The position numbers and the translations under genes are program-made. From Vreelandella neptunia (GTDB lineage Bacteria > Pseudomonadota > Gammaproteobacteria > Pseudomonadales > Halomonadaceae): 64,000 bases of DNA. Of this stretch, positions 40,464-48,164 are shown one piece after another. Where the stretch lies: assembly GCF_034479615.1 (NCBI RefSeq), contig NZ_CP140255.1:3472001-3536000 (forward strand), written 5' to 3'. Each line of letters starts with the position of its first letter. The first letter of the stretch is position 1. The notes beneath the pieces were generated by a model. That model was not told the origin of the DNA. It ran no database searches and was given only the letters and a program-made list of their open reading frames with translations.

Positions 40464-40484
40464 CTAACCGCTCCATCGATAAGT

Positions 40485-40500
40485 TGTTATAAGGTAACAT
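40485..40500. promoter_or_regulatory. Zur-like box upstream of zevB
   Basis: TGTTATAAGGTAACAT lies 22 bases before the zevB start, between zevA and zevB. It matches the gammaproteobacterial Zur core TGTTATA-N-TATAACA at 12 of 14 defined positions (the two central mismatches are GG). It supports zinc-dependent repression of the permease. Confidence 0.6.
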
Positions 40501-40541
40501 AGCAATAACATAACACGGCACCGCCTGTTTTCGAACAGCGC

Positions 40542-41201
40542 CTAGCGACAATCAACTTGGCCGGTTTCGGCAAAATAGCGCCCCAAGCCGGGCTCACCAC
40601 TCTCATCTTTATCGAGCAGCGCCGCTTGCATCACCAGCTCAGGGTCGGGGTCAGCGGGGAGAATAGACAACTCGCAACTAGGTTCACCGTGAAGAATCAG
40701 CGCATCATCCCGTGGCTGACCACCCTCCTCCTCGTGCACCACTTCGATGTAGTAGGTGGAGTCAAACACTTGGTACGTAAGCAGAGCGTCATTCAGCGCC
40801 TGGGGACTTTCCAGCGGCAGGATAAACATAAAGGTTAGCCGTCCATCCCGCTCCATGGCGGTATATTCGCTTACCTCGCCCAATGCCTGGCGTTCCCCGT
40901 TTATATTCACTTCGGTTAAATAGTGCTGCCCGGCAAGATTATCGCGAATCTCTTTACCAAGCTGATCAAGCCCCTCTTCTAGACTGGCGTTTTCCACCTG
41001 CTGTAGCTCTTCAAAAACGACCAGACTGTAGAAAGGATCCATCCGCCAGGTTTGATGCAGGCCACTCACCATGCCCTGATCATCGGTGATGACCCGCACA
41101 CTCAGGTCGATCCAGCCGTGAGGGTGGGCACGGGCATCGGGACTAACCACAAGGCTACTCATGCCCAAGCAAACGGCGACTGCGCTACCTGCCCACTTCA
41201 T
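40542..41201 (-). CDS. zevA: DUF1007 periplasmic protein, ZevA-like
   Basis: A 219-residue secreted protein of the DUF1007 family. A signal peptide (about 1-25, ending in DARA) exposes a mature N-terminus HPHGWIDLSVRV, the hallmark His-Pro-His metal-binding start of ZevA-type proteins. The acidic C-terminal region may also bind metal. Homologues pair with NicO-type permeases for zinc or nickel. Its start overlaps the upstream lipoprotein by four bases and zevB follows after 78 bases holding a Zur-like site. Confidence 0.8.
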   Translation of the reverse strand: MKWAGSAVAVCLGMSSLVVSPDARAHPHGWIDLSVRVITDDQGMVSGLHQTWRMDPFYSLVVFEELQQVENASLEEGLDQLGKEIRDNLAGQHYLTEVNINGERQALGEVSEYTAMERDGRLTFMFILPLESPQALNDALLTYQVFDSTYYIEVVHEEEGGQPRDDALILHGEPSCELSILPADPDPELVMQAALLDKDESGEPGLGRYFAETGQVDCR

Positions 41202-41557
41202 GGTGCGACCCCCAGCTTATGCTGCAAGGCGACAAGCCAAGGATCGAGCAAATAGGGCGGCAAGGGTTGACTCCCCTTCAGCGCCGACACGCGCACGCGG
41301 CTGCCACTGCCCTCTTCACTCACCTGCAACTGCAGGCGGTACTCAGGCCAACGGGCAAGCGATGCCTCGGCGCGCCCCAAGGACAGATCCGCATGGCGTA
41401 CCACATAGCCCTGCTCTACCATCAATTCCACGGCTTCGCGAAAGGTTTCCTCTGAAGAGGTAGCGTAAACCAATTCACGGGGTTCCAAAGGCGTTGTCGT
41501 CGCGCAGCCAGCCAATCCTCCCAGTAGCACCATTAACAACCAGTGGCGAATTTTCAT
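41198..41557 (-). CDS. Small lipoprotein coupled to zevA
   Basis: A 119-residue lipoprotein that I do not recognise. The signal peptide MKIRHWLLMVLLGGLAGC ends in lipobox LAGC. The mature part has a Thr/Pro linker, then a compact alpha/beta domain (EETFREAVELMVEQGYVVRHADLSLGRAEASL, YRLQLQVSEEGSG). It resembles the following-upstream lipoprotein in layout: helix, strand, then a buried strand pair. The ATG at 41557 with GGGAGG is preferred to an upstream start. It overlaps the genes on both sides by four bases, so it is part of the lipoprotein-zevA operon. Confidence 0.75.
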   Translation of the reverse strand: MKIRHWLLMVLLGGLAGCATTTPLEPRELVYATSSEETFREAVELMVEQGYVVRHADLSLGRAEASLARWPEYRLQLQVSEEGSGSRVRVSALKGSQPLPPYLLDPWLVALQHKLGVAP

Positions 41558-42114
41558 AACGGCCTCCCGGTCGCAGGTACCGTTTGCGTAAAGCTGGTTT
41601 GAAAGCGCTGACAAAAATCGTCGTTGCTGGCACTGTAGGATTCACGCAGATCCCCCCAGTGATCGAAGCGGCGGATGTCTCGGGATATACGAATATGCGT
41701 GTCGTCCACCAATAGCGATACACGCTCCACCTCCACCGGCTGCTGGCCCACGCCACCGCCATAACCAATCCCCCCGATGCCAAAACCGACACCGGAACCA
41801 CCGCGCCCTATGCCCAAACCACCAAACAGGCGCATTCCATGACCAAAGCTGTAAGCATCATCGTAAGGATCATAATAACCGTGCAGTGGCCGTTCACGGC
41901 TGGCGCTGATCAAGCCCAGGGAGGTATCGGTAGAGTTCAGAGTAAACCCCCATTCAGTGAGCACCTCAACGCTGGCTTCTAGCGCCCGTTCATGGGTGGC
42001 GGGAAAATAGCACGAGGCCGCAGGCGCTGGTTCTGCTTGCGGCAAGCGATCAGGAACCACTTGACAGCCAGCAAGCGCCAACAAGCAGGTGAAGCTAATA
42101 GGAATCGACTTCAT
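41554..42114 (-). CDS. Glycine-rich lipoprotein, first gene of the zev locus
   Basis: A 186-residue lipoprotein I do not recognise. Lipobox LALAGC ends a signal peptide of about 17 residues. The mature part opens with a conserved-looking CYFPATHERALEASVEVLTEWGFTL helix-strand unit like that of the next gene, then a Gly/Tyr-rich loop (GGLGIGRGGSGVGFGIGGIG) and a C-terminal YSASNDDFCQRFQTSF. The long open frame upstream overlaps glycerate kinase on the other strand; the ATG at 42114 with AGAGGGAC is the supported start. Role in metal uptake is only suggested by operon position. Confidence 0.7.
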   Translation of the reverse strand: MKSIPISFTCLLALAGCQVVPDRLPQAEPAPAASCYFPATHERALEASVEVLTEWGFTLNSTDTSLGLISASRERPLHGYYDPYDDAYSFGHGMRLFGGLGIGRGGSGVGFGIGGIGYGGGVGQQPVEVERVSLLVDDTHIRISRDIRRFDHWGDLRESYSASNDDFCQRFQTSFTQTVPATGRPL

Positions 42115-42210
42115 GTTAGTCCCTCTAATGGGCGAGGTCGCTGGTTTGGCGCAGTCTAGCGCGCTAAGCTCGCCAAAGGTGGTCATACTTAACTGACATT
42201 GTAGGGTAAT

Positions 42211-42235
42211 GAAGACACCGTCTTGAAGACACCGT
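42211..42235 (+). repeat. Direct repeat upstream of glycerate kinase
   Basis: GAAGACACCGT occurs twice (42211-42221 and 42225-42235), offset by 14 bases, just before the ribosome site of the kinase gene. It may be a regulator site or a small tandem duplication. Confidence 0.5.
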
Positions 42236-42253
42236 TTTGCGGAGATCGTGCTA

Positions 42254-43387
42254 ATGAATGTTTTGCTTTGCCCCGACAGCTTCAAAGATGCACTAAGCGC
42301 CCAAGACGCAGCGGCCGCCATGGCGCGGGGCGTACAGCGGGCTAACCCTGAGGCTCACGTTCAGGTCTGCCCTTTAGCTGACGGCGGCGAAGGCAGTTTA
42401 GACGCACTGATCGCCGCCACCGGCGCCGAGCGGCGCCAGCTAAACGTTCAAGACGCCCTGGGTCGTCCACGTCAAGCGGCCTGGGGCTGGCTGAGCGACC
42501 AGCGTACCGCGTTTCTTGAGCTGGCAGAAGCCAGTGGCTTACAGCATCTTGAGATTGATGAGCGCAATGCCCTCCACACTTCCACGTTCGGGGTGGGAGA
42601 GCTGCTGTTGGCGGCCCTGGATCAAGGCGCTGAAAAAGCGCTTTTGCTGCTTGGCGGCAGCGCTACCAATGACGGCGGCGCCGGTATGCTGCAGGCACTA
42701 GGTGCGCGCTTTTTAGATCGACACGGCGAACATCTCCCCCCAGGCGGCGCGGCGCTTAATCAATTGGCTAGCTTAGAGCTCAACGGGCTAGACCCGCGAT
42801 TAGCCAAGCTTACCCTGGAAGCCGCCGTTGATGTAGATAACCCTCTGCTGGGCGAGCACGGTGCCAGCGCGGTATTTGGTCCGCAAAAAGGTGCATCGCC
42901 TGAAGAAGTCGAGCAGTTGGATCGTGCGCTTGGTCACTTCGCCGATATCAGCGCTCAAGCATTAGGCGATGATTATCGAAAGCTACCAGGCGCAGGGGCG
43001 GCGGGTGGCATGGGGTTTGCGGCCAAGGCTTTTTTAAATGCCACGCTAAAGCCCGGCATTGAGATGATTATGCAGCAGGCCGACATGGCTTCGCTCTTGG
43101 CATGCGCCGACCTGGTGATTACCGGCGAAGGCCGTTTGGATGGACAGAGCCTGGCGGGTAAAACTCCCATTGGCGTCTCCCGTGCCGCCAAGCGTCTTCG
43201 CAAACCCGTCATTGTGCTGGCAGGCAGCCTAGGAGACGGCTGGCAAGCCTGTTTTGATGAAGGCGTCACCGCCGCTTTCGCGTTAGCCGATGGCCCCATG
43301 ACGCTAGCCGATGCGCTACCGCGCACCGCTGAGCTACTGGAAGCACGCTGTGAAAGCCTGCTTCGGCTGTGGGTGCACAGACCTTGA
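42254..43387 (+). CDS. Glycerate kinase (GarK/GlxK family)
   Basis: Phosphorylates D-glycerate using ATP, probably to 2-phosphoglycerate. The 377-residue product opens with LLCPDSFKDALSAQDAA and has PLADGGEGSLDAL, LGGSATNDGGAGMLQALG, PGAGAAGGMGFAAKAFL and ITGEGRLDGQSLAGKTP, all hallmarks of the family. ATG 42254 is nine bases after GGAG. The gene stands alone, divergent from the lipoprotein operon; no glyoxylate or glucarate genes adjoin it. Confidence 0.92.
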   Translation: MNVLLCPDSFKDALSAQDAAAAMARGVQRANPEAHVQVCPLADGGEGSLDALIAATGAERRQLNVQDALGRPRQAAWGWLSDQRTAFLELAEASGLQHLEIDERNALHTSTFGVGELLLAALDQGAEKALLLLGGSATNDGGAGMLQALGARFLDRHGEHLPPGGAALNQLASLELNGLDPRLAKLTLEAAVDVDNPLLGEHGASAVFGPQKGASPEEVEQLDRALGHFADISAQALGDDYRKLPGAGAAGGMGFAAKAFLNATLKPGIEMIMQQADMASLLACADLVITGEGRLDGQSLAGKTPIGVSRAAKRLRKPVIVLAGSLGDGWQACFDEGVTAAFALADGPMTLADALPRTAELLEARCESLLRLWVHRP

Positions 43388-43460
43388 AATCTATGTAGAC
43401 CTTGAAAAAAGCTCTTGCCGCCAGCATCTATTAAATTAGCAAAGGGTAACGACAGCGGCC

Positions 43461-43488
43461 TAATGTCAAAGCGCTAATGTCAAAGCTC
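43461..43488 (+). repeat. Tandem 14-bp repeat upstream of dps
   Basis: TAATGTCAAAGCGC at 43461-43474 is repeated immediately as TAATGTCAAAGCTC at 43475-43488 (13 of 14 identical). It lies about 120 bases before dps, where a regulator could bind. Confidence 0.5.
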
Positions 43489-43495
43489 TATGGCA

Positions 43496-43523
43496 GCGAT
43501 GCAAAAAACTTGTTTTGCATCGC
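43496..43523. promoter_or_regulatory. Inverted repeat upstream of dps
   Basis: GCGATGCAAAA and TTTTGCATCGC form a perfect 11-bp inverted repeat around AACTTG. No T run follows, so it is more likely an operator or a leader hairpin than a terminator. Confidence 0.45.
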
Positions 43524-43606
43524 CCCAATGACACCCTATTCTGGAAACACGCATCAACCGCCGCCTACTGTGACATAAACACTGCGGCATAAAGAGGAAG
43601 CAGGAT

Positions 43607-44083
43607 ATGACTGACACCAATAGCATTGGTCTACACGAAGGAAGCGCTAGTCAACTCGCCGAAAAGCTCAACCACCTGCTGGCCAACTACCAAATTTTCT
43701 ATATGAACGTGCGCGGCTACCACTGGAATGTTCGCGGTAGCGACTTTTTTGAGCTGCACGCTAAATTTGAAGAGTTCTATACCGACCTGCTAACCAAAGT
43801 GGACGAAGTTGCAGAGCGTATTCTGACCCTGGGCCACAAGCCGGTACACGCCTACAGCGACTACGTAACGCTGTCACGCATTCAGGAAGATAAAGACGTT
43901 CACGACGGCACCACCTGCGTCAAAGGCGTGCTGAAAGGCTACCAAACGATCATTGAACTACAGCGTGAACTGCTAGCGCTAGCGTCTGACGCCGACGATG
44001 AAGGCACCGCGGCGCAAGCCGGTGACTACATCCGCGAGCAGGAAAAAACCATCTGGATGCTCAACGCCTATTTAAGCAAGTAA
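43607..44083 (+). CDS. dps: Dps-family DNA-binding ferritin-like protein
   Basis: Forms a 12-subunit shell that stores iron and protects DNA from oxidative damage. The 158-residue product has the ferroxidase signature: NVRGYHWNVRGSDFFELHAKFEEFYTDLLTKVDEVAERI, with the His, Asp and Glu ligands at the subunit interface. The C-terminus lacks the Lys-rich DNA-binding tail of E. coli Dps. The upstream region carries a tandem repeat and an 11-bp inverted repeat, possible sites for a stress regulator. Confidence 0.93.
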   Translation: MTDTNSIGLHEGSASQLAEKLNHLLANYQIFYMNVRGYHWNVRGSDFFELHAKFEEFYTDLLTKVDEVAERILTLGHKPVHAYSDYVTLSRIQEDKDVHDGTTCVKGVLKGYQTIIELQRELLALASDADDEGTAAQAGDYIREQEKTIWMLNAYLSK

Positions 44084-44101
44084 GCGTCATGTTTTGATGT
44101 A

Positions 44102-44128
44102 AAAGCGGCACCGTCGAGGTGCCGCTTT
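44102..44128. terminator. Bidirectional terminator between dps and pepD
   Basis: AAAGCGGCACC and its complement GGTGCCGCTTT flank a GTCGA loop between convergent dps and pepD. The A and T tracts at the edges suit termination in both directions. Confidence 0.85.
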
Positions 44129-44146
44129 GGTATTCGCGCGGGAGGA

Positions 44147-45613
44147 TTAACGCTGATCGGCAAGATCTTCAATCAGCGCCCGCAGCATTGACCAAAACTC
44201 CGCCACAGAGGCTATCTCCACCCGCTCATCCGGCGAGTGAGCGCCGCGAATCAGCGGGCCAAAGGATATCATCTCCAAATGCGGGTATTTGCTGCCAAGA
44301 ATGCCACACTCGAGCCCCGCATGTATCACCTTCACCTCCGGCTCACGATCCAGCAGCGCCGCATGGCGTGCTTTAAAGGTCGCTAGAAGCTCGCCGTTCG
44401 GATTCGGCGCCCAACCGGGGTAGCCGTTTTCCACTTTTACCCGTGCGCCGATCAATCCAAACAGCGCTTGAAAGCGATCCGCCATGGCCATCACTGCACT
44501 GTCGTGGAGTGAGCGTACCAGTGCACAAAGGTGCAACCGCCCATTCTCCAGACTTAGTACGCCCAGGTTATTGGAGGTTTCCACCACGCCTGGCACATCC
44601 GCGCTCATCCGTTCGACGCCACAGGGGGCCGCGTGAAGCGCTGCCAGCAACATAACGCTGGCGTCCAAGGTTAGCGGCTCCGCGTCGGGTATCTCAGTCA
44701 GACGTTGGGCGCTAACTTTAAGGCCGCTGTCGCCACTGCCTAACTCTCTTAATAGAATCGTTTCCAGCCCGGCGATAGTCACCATGGCCGCATCCACTTC
44801 ATCGGCGGGCAGCGCCACCTGGGCAAAGGCTTCTCTGGGGATTGCATTGCGCAAGGTGCCACCATGGTAGCTAATCAAGCGCGCATCAAAGGCTTCCAGC
44901 GAACGCAGCACTCTGACCAACAACCGGTTGGCGTTACCCAGCGGCTTATGGATATCCGCGCCGGAATGGCCGCCCTTCAGGCCGGTCAAGGCGATTTCGA
45001 TCACCCGCTCATGGTCACCAGCAGCAGCGCTGGGCAGTTGGGCATCAACTTCAACATCAGCCCCACCTGCGCAGCCAATATAAACCTGCCCCCGATCTTC
45101 GCTATCCAGGTTGAGTAGCAGCGAGCCTTCGAGCCAGTCCTCAGCCAGGTTCAGCGCGCCGCCCATCGAGGTCTCCTCCTCCAGAGTGAAAAGCGCTTCC
45201 AGCGGCCCGTGGCGTAAATCAGGGTCTTCCAGCACAGCGAGAATCGCCGCCACGCCCATCCCATTGTCGGCGCCCAAGGTGGTGCCCTCGGCGTGCAACC
45301 AGCCGTCGGCGACATAGGTAGCGATCGGGTCACGGGTAAAGTCGTGCGCATGATCGCTGTTGGCCTGGGCCACCATGTCCAGATGACCCTGGAGTACCAC
45401 GCCCGGAGCCTGTTCACAGCCGGGAGAGGCCGGTTTACGCAGACGTAAATTACCGAAGGTATCCCGGTCGTGGGCGAGGCCTTGGGCATCGGCCCAGCTT
45501 TCGAGGGTAGCGACGAGTGCCGCCTCATGCCCAGAGGGGCGCGGCGTGTTACAAAGCGTTCGAAAGTGGCGCCAAACCAAGGAAGGCTCAAGCGCGTCAA
45601 GATGTGCGTTCAT
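44147..45613 (-). CDS. pepD: Aminoacyl-histidine dipeptidase (PepD, M20)
   Basis: Metallopeptidase that hydrolyses dipeptides such as carnosine. The 488-residue product matches E. coli PepD in length. Metal-binding residues are seen in LQGHLDMV (His and Asp), TLGADNGMG, the catalytic FTLEEETSMGGA (Glu-Glu), LLNLDSED and IHAGLECGILG near the C-terminus. The dimerisation domain sits between about 200 and 390. It follows tmcA on the same strand after 27 bases and converges with dps at a terminator. Confidence 0.94.
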   Translation of the reverse strand: MNAHLDALEPSLVWRHFRTLCNTPRPSGHEAALVATLESWADAQGLAHDRDTFGNLRLRKPASPGCEQAPGVVLQGHLDMVAQANSDHAHDFTRDPIATYVADGWLHAEGTTLGADNGMGVAAILAVLEDPDLRHGPLEALFTLEEETSMGGALNLAEDWLEGSLLLNLDSEDRGQVYIGCAGGADVEVDAQLPSAAAGDHERVIEIALTGLKGGHSGADIHKPLGNANRLLVRVLRSLEAFDARLISYHGGTLRNAIPREAFAQVALPADEVDAAMVTIAGLETILLRELGSGDSGLKVSAQRLTEIPDAEPLTLDASVMLLAALHAAPCGVERMSADVPGVVETSNNLGVLSLENGRLHLCALVRSLHDSAVMAMADRFQALFGLIGARVKVENGYPGWAPNPNGELLATFKARHAALLDREPEVKVIHAGLECGILGSKYPHLEMISFGPLIRGAHSPDERVEIASVAEFWSMLRALIEDLADQR

Positions 45614-45640
45614 AAAGACTCTTCGTTATCGGTAACCGGG

Positions 45641-47803
45641 CTACTTTACCTCAATGAGACTATTAACAGCGAGGCGTAGGGCTTTCATGGCGTCATTGTG
45701 AGCATTTGCTAAGGCGATATTTTGAAACGCCCAGGCAGATAACTGTTGATGCGCCTGCTGTTGTGGCTCAGTTAAAGCACGGTGGCTGGCTACGCGGGCC
45801 AAGGCTTGCAGAGCTGGGCGGGCAAGAGCTGGGTCGCGATGGGCGGTCGCTACGTCCTCAATATCCTGACACTCTCGGTCACTCAGTGGCATGCTCGGCA
45901 TTTGAGCCAGCAGCACTACGAGCACCTCAGCGGGCAGCGCTTTCAGCTCAAAGGCCAACAGAGCTGGAAGCGCCATCTGAAAGCGCTCACGGAGATCCCC
46001 AAGCACCGCCTCGCCCTCCGAAGTCAGCGCTTTGGCCACCATAACGGCAAACTCACCGGTGGACGTCTCCCGGGTCATCCCTAAACGTACCGGCGTAAAA
46101 CCCAGCGCCAGCCAAAAACGCAGCAGTGACGCTTCAGCGCCAAAGGTCGCACCATAAAGTGCCACGCCTTGCTGTTTGGCAGCGGCCATATCCTCGTCTA
46201 GCAACGTTTGCCCCAAGCCTTGGCGACGCCGTTCGGGGTGGGTCGCTATACGCACTACCCGCCGCCAGCGAGCGGTCAGTGCTTCGCGGCTACCGACGTG
46301 GGTCGCCAGTGATTGCGCCAACAAATGCCCCTGAGGGCGTCGTTCACCGCGGGCGACCAGGTCGGCGAGGGCTGGCTCAAAGCCGCCCTCTTCACGGGTA
46401 ACCAATACCGCTTGAGGCTCGCCTGCCTGCTCAATCATGCGTAGCTGAGTCCCTGGGCCGTCAAGTAGTTGGCGCAGGTCATTGGGTGAAGTGCGGTAGT
46501 GGGACTGTACCAGCAGCCCAAACAGCTTCTCCAACATAGCGTCTTGATGGGCGAGCCGAGCTCGATCAATCACCTTGGCTGCCACTGCTCCGCCATCCGT
46601 CTGAGCGCTGGGCAGCGGTGCTTTTAACAACAGCAGTTGATTGACCAGAGCTTCCAACGGGTCGCCGCTGCGCCAGCGAATGGGCGCGTTAAGCGTTAGC
46701 GCTTTCCACTGGGGCGTCAGGCGATCAAGGGTAGCGCGAAAGCGCAAGGCGAAACCTCTCCCCGACCCCTCATAGCCATGCACCGTGGTGGCAAAAGCAA
46801 TACGCGGAAAAGCGGCGAGCCACTGGCCCAGCAGCGCCGCGGGAATCGCCGCCGCCTCATCGACCATTAGATAACTGCCATCACCGCCCTGCTGCTGGGC
46901 GGTAATCTGCTCGGTGAGAACATCCGGGGGTAAAAAAATCAGTTCGCTGCCCTGGGCCAGCACAAACTGGCCTGGGGCAGTGCGACGGCCGTCCGGGCAA
47001 AGTGCCGCTACCCGCTCGAACACGCTCTCCACCGCACTCAGCCGCGGCGCGGTGAGCACTACTCGTTGGGCTTTGCGGGTTAGCAGCCGAGCGCAGGCAA
47101 TACCCAGCGCGGCGCTTTTGCCACGCCCACGATCAGCGGTTATGACCAACGGACGGCGGCGCTTTAAACCAACCAGCTGTTTCACTGCGTAAGCTTGATC
47201 TGAGGTCAGGCAGTCGCTATCGCCACTTGCGGTTTCGCCTGCTTTGCACACAGGCAGTCGAGGCAGATACAGCGCCTGGTCAGCCCGCCAGCGCACTATC
47301 TGAGGCGCGGCCTGCAGATGACGCACCAAGCGCGCCAGGTAGTGACAGCTCAGCTCTGACCAGTGCCAAGGATGATCAGCAAAGCGTACGTAGTCCGGAT
47401 CTGGTGACTTCCCCCACGGCTGCGGGGTAAGCAATACCAGCAAACCTCCGGCGGTGAGCGTTCCCGACAATGCCCCCAAGGCTTCGGGATCAAACCCGGT
47501 GCCGTGGGTGTCGAGCACTACCAACTGATGCTCTGCACCCAGGCGCGTGCGTGCCTTGCGTGGCGAAAGGTGCTCATCTCCCACCCATAACGGCGCACTC
47601 CAGGCGTGGACTTGCCATAAAGCCTGCGCAATGGACTGGCACTGCTCGGCATCGCCGCTTAGCCACACTAGCTGGCGCCAATGGCGGCGGGCTAAGCGCT
47701 GGGCATGATGAACCAGCGCCACCACCATCCGCTCTTGCGATTTATTCGCTAGCACAGGGGTATTTAGCAAATGACTCTCCATTTCAGAGCGACTGCTTCC
47801 CAT
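45641..47803 (-). CDS. tmcA: tRNA(Met) cytidine acetyltransferase TmcA
   Basis: Makes N4-acetylcytidine at the wobble position of elongator tRNA(Met) using acetyl-CoA and ATP. The product of about 720 residues is longer than the E. coli enzyme. Domains in order: N-terminal domain, RNA-helicase-like domain with Walker A TADRGRGKSAALG (about 223-235) and the DEAA Walker-B motif YLMVDEAAAIP, a GNAT acetyltransferase with VRIATHPERRRQGLGQTLL, and a C-terminal tail. ATG 47803 with AGGG upstream is preferred to a GTG one codon earlier. Confidence 0.93.
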   Translation of the reverse strand: MGSSRSEMESHLLNTPVLANKSQERMVVALVHHAQRLARRHWRQLVWLSGDAEQCQSIAQALWQVHAWSAPLWVGDEHLSPRKARTRLGAEHQLVVLDTHGTGFDPEALGALSGTLTAGGLLVLLTPQPWGKSPDPDYVRFADHPWHWSELSCHYLARLVRHLQAAPQIVRWRADQALYLPRLPVCKAGETASGDSDCLTSDQAYAVKQLVGLKRRRPLVITADRGRGKSAALGIACARLLTRKAQRVVLTAPRLSAVESVFERVAALCPDGRRTAPGQFVLAQGSELIFLPPDVLTEQITAQQQGGDGSYLMVDEAAAIPAALLGQWLAAFPRIAFATTVHGYEGSGRGFALRFRATLDRLTPQWKALTLNAPIRWRSGDPLEALVNQLLLLKAPLPSAQTDGGAVAAKVIDRARLAHQDAMLEKLFGLLVQSHYRTSPNDLRQLLDGPGTQLRMIEQAGEPQAVLVTREEGGFEPALADLVARGERRPQGHLLAQSLATHVGSREALTARWRRVVRIATHPERRRQGLGQTLLDEDMAAAKQQGVALYGATFGAEASLLRFWLALGFTPVRLGMTRETSTGEFAVMVAKALTSEGEAVLGDLRERFQMALPALLAFELKALPAEVLVVLLAQMPSMPLSDRECQDIEDVATAHRDPALARPALQALARVASHRALTEPQQQAHQQLSAWAFQNIALANAHNDAMKALRLAVNSLIEVK

Positions 47804-48164
47804 CACGTTACCCTTTTAAATGTGTCAGTGTGCTGGTGAGCGTCTTATCGCGTGCCTTATGCTTACAACTTTGGTTGAACAATTTAACTCCTTTCAACGT
47901 TTTCGAGCTACTTAGCCACTCTCCTTGACGCTAAAAAATACACATAACGATTTGTTTTAATTATTTTTATAAAGTTTTTCTATACAAACCCATGACTGAA
48001 ATCTCTTACATTACTGATATTGCACCGCAGCGGGGTTGATGTGCTAATTTAGCTCTGAAGCGCCAAAATACTTGTTTACGTAAACGTAACCCAGTGGCGC
48101 TGCACTTTCCTGACTTCAGGTAACCAACACTAATAACGCCACACGCCAAACCAGGAAATACATC
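47804..48164. other. AT-rich intergenic region with regulatory palindromes
   Basis: This 361-bp gap between divergent tmcA and dctP holds no convincing gene. It contains an AT-rich tract (47930-47990), a perfect palindrome GTTTACGTAAAC (48074-48085) set inside a wider inverted repeat AGCGCCA/TGGCGCT (48059-48065 and 48095-48101), and CCTGACTTCAGG (48109-48120), which lies upstream of the ribosome site for dctP. These are good candidates for the control region of the TRAP operon. Confidence 0.6.
48059..48101. promoter_or_regulatory. Nested palindrome upstream of dctP (candidate operator)
   Basis: A 12-bp perfect palindrome (GTTTACGTAAAC, 48074-48085) is enclosed by the inverted repeat AGCGCCA and TGGCGCT. 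The inner sequence has the form of a LacI- or GntR-type operator. No regulator gene is nearby. Confidence 0.4.

Noticed and set aside
47859..47915. 18-codon plus-strand frame upstream of dctP
   Set aside because: No ribosome site and not positioned as a leader peptide; too short to support.
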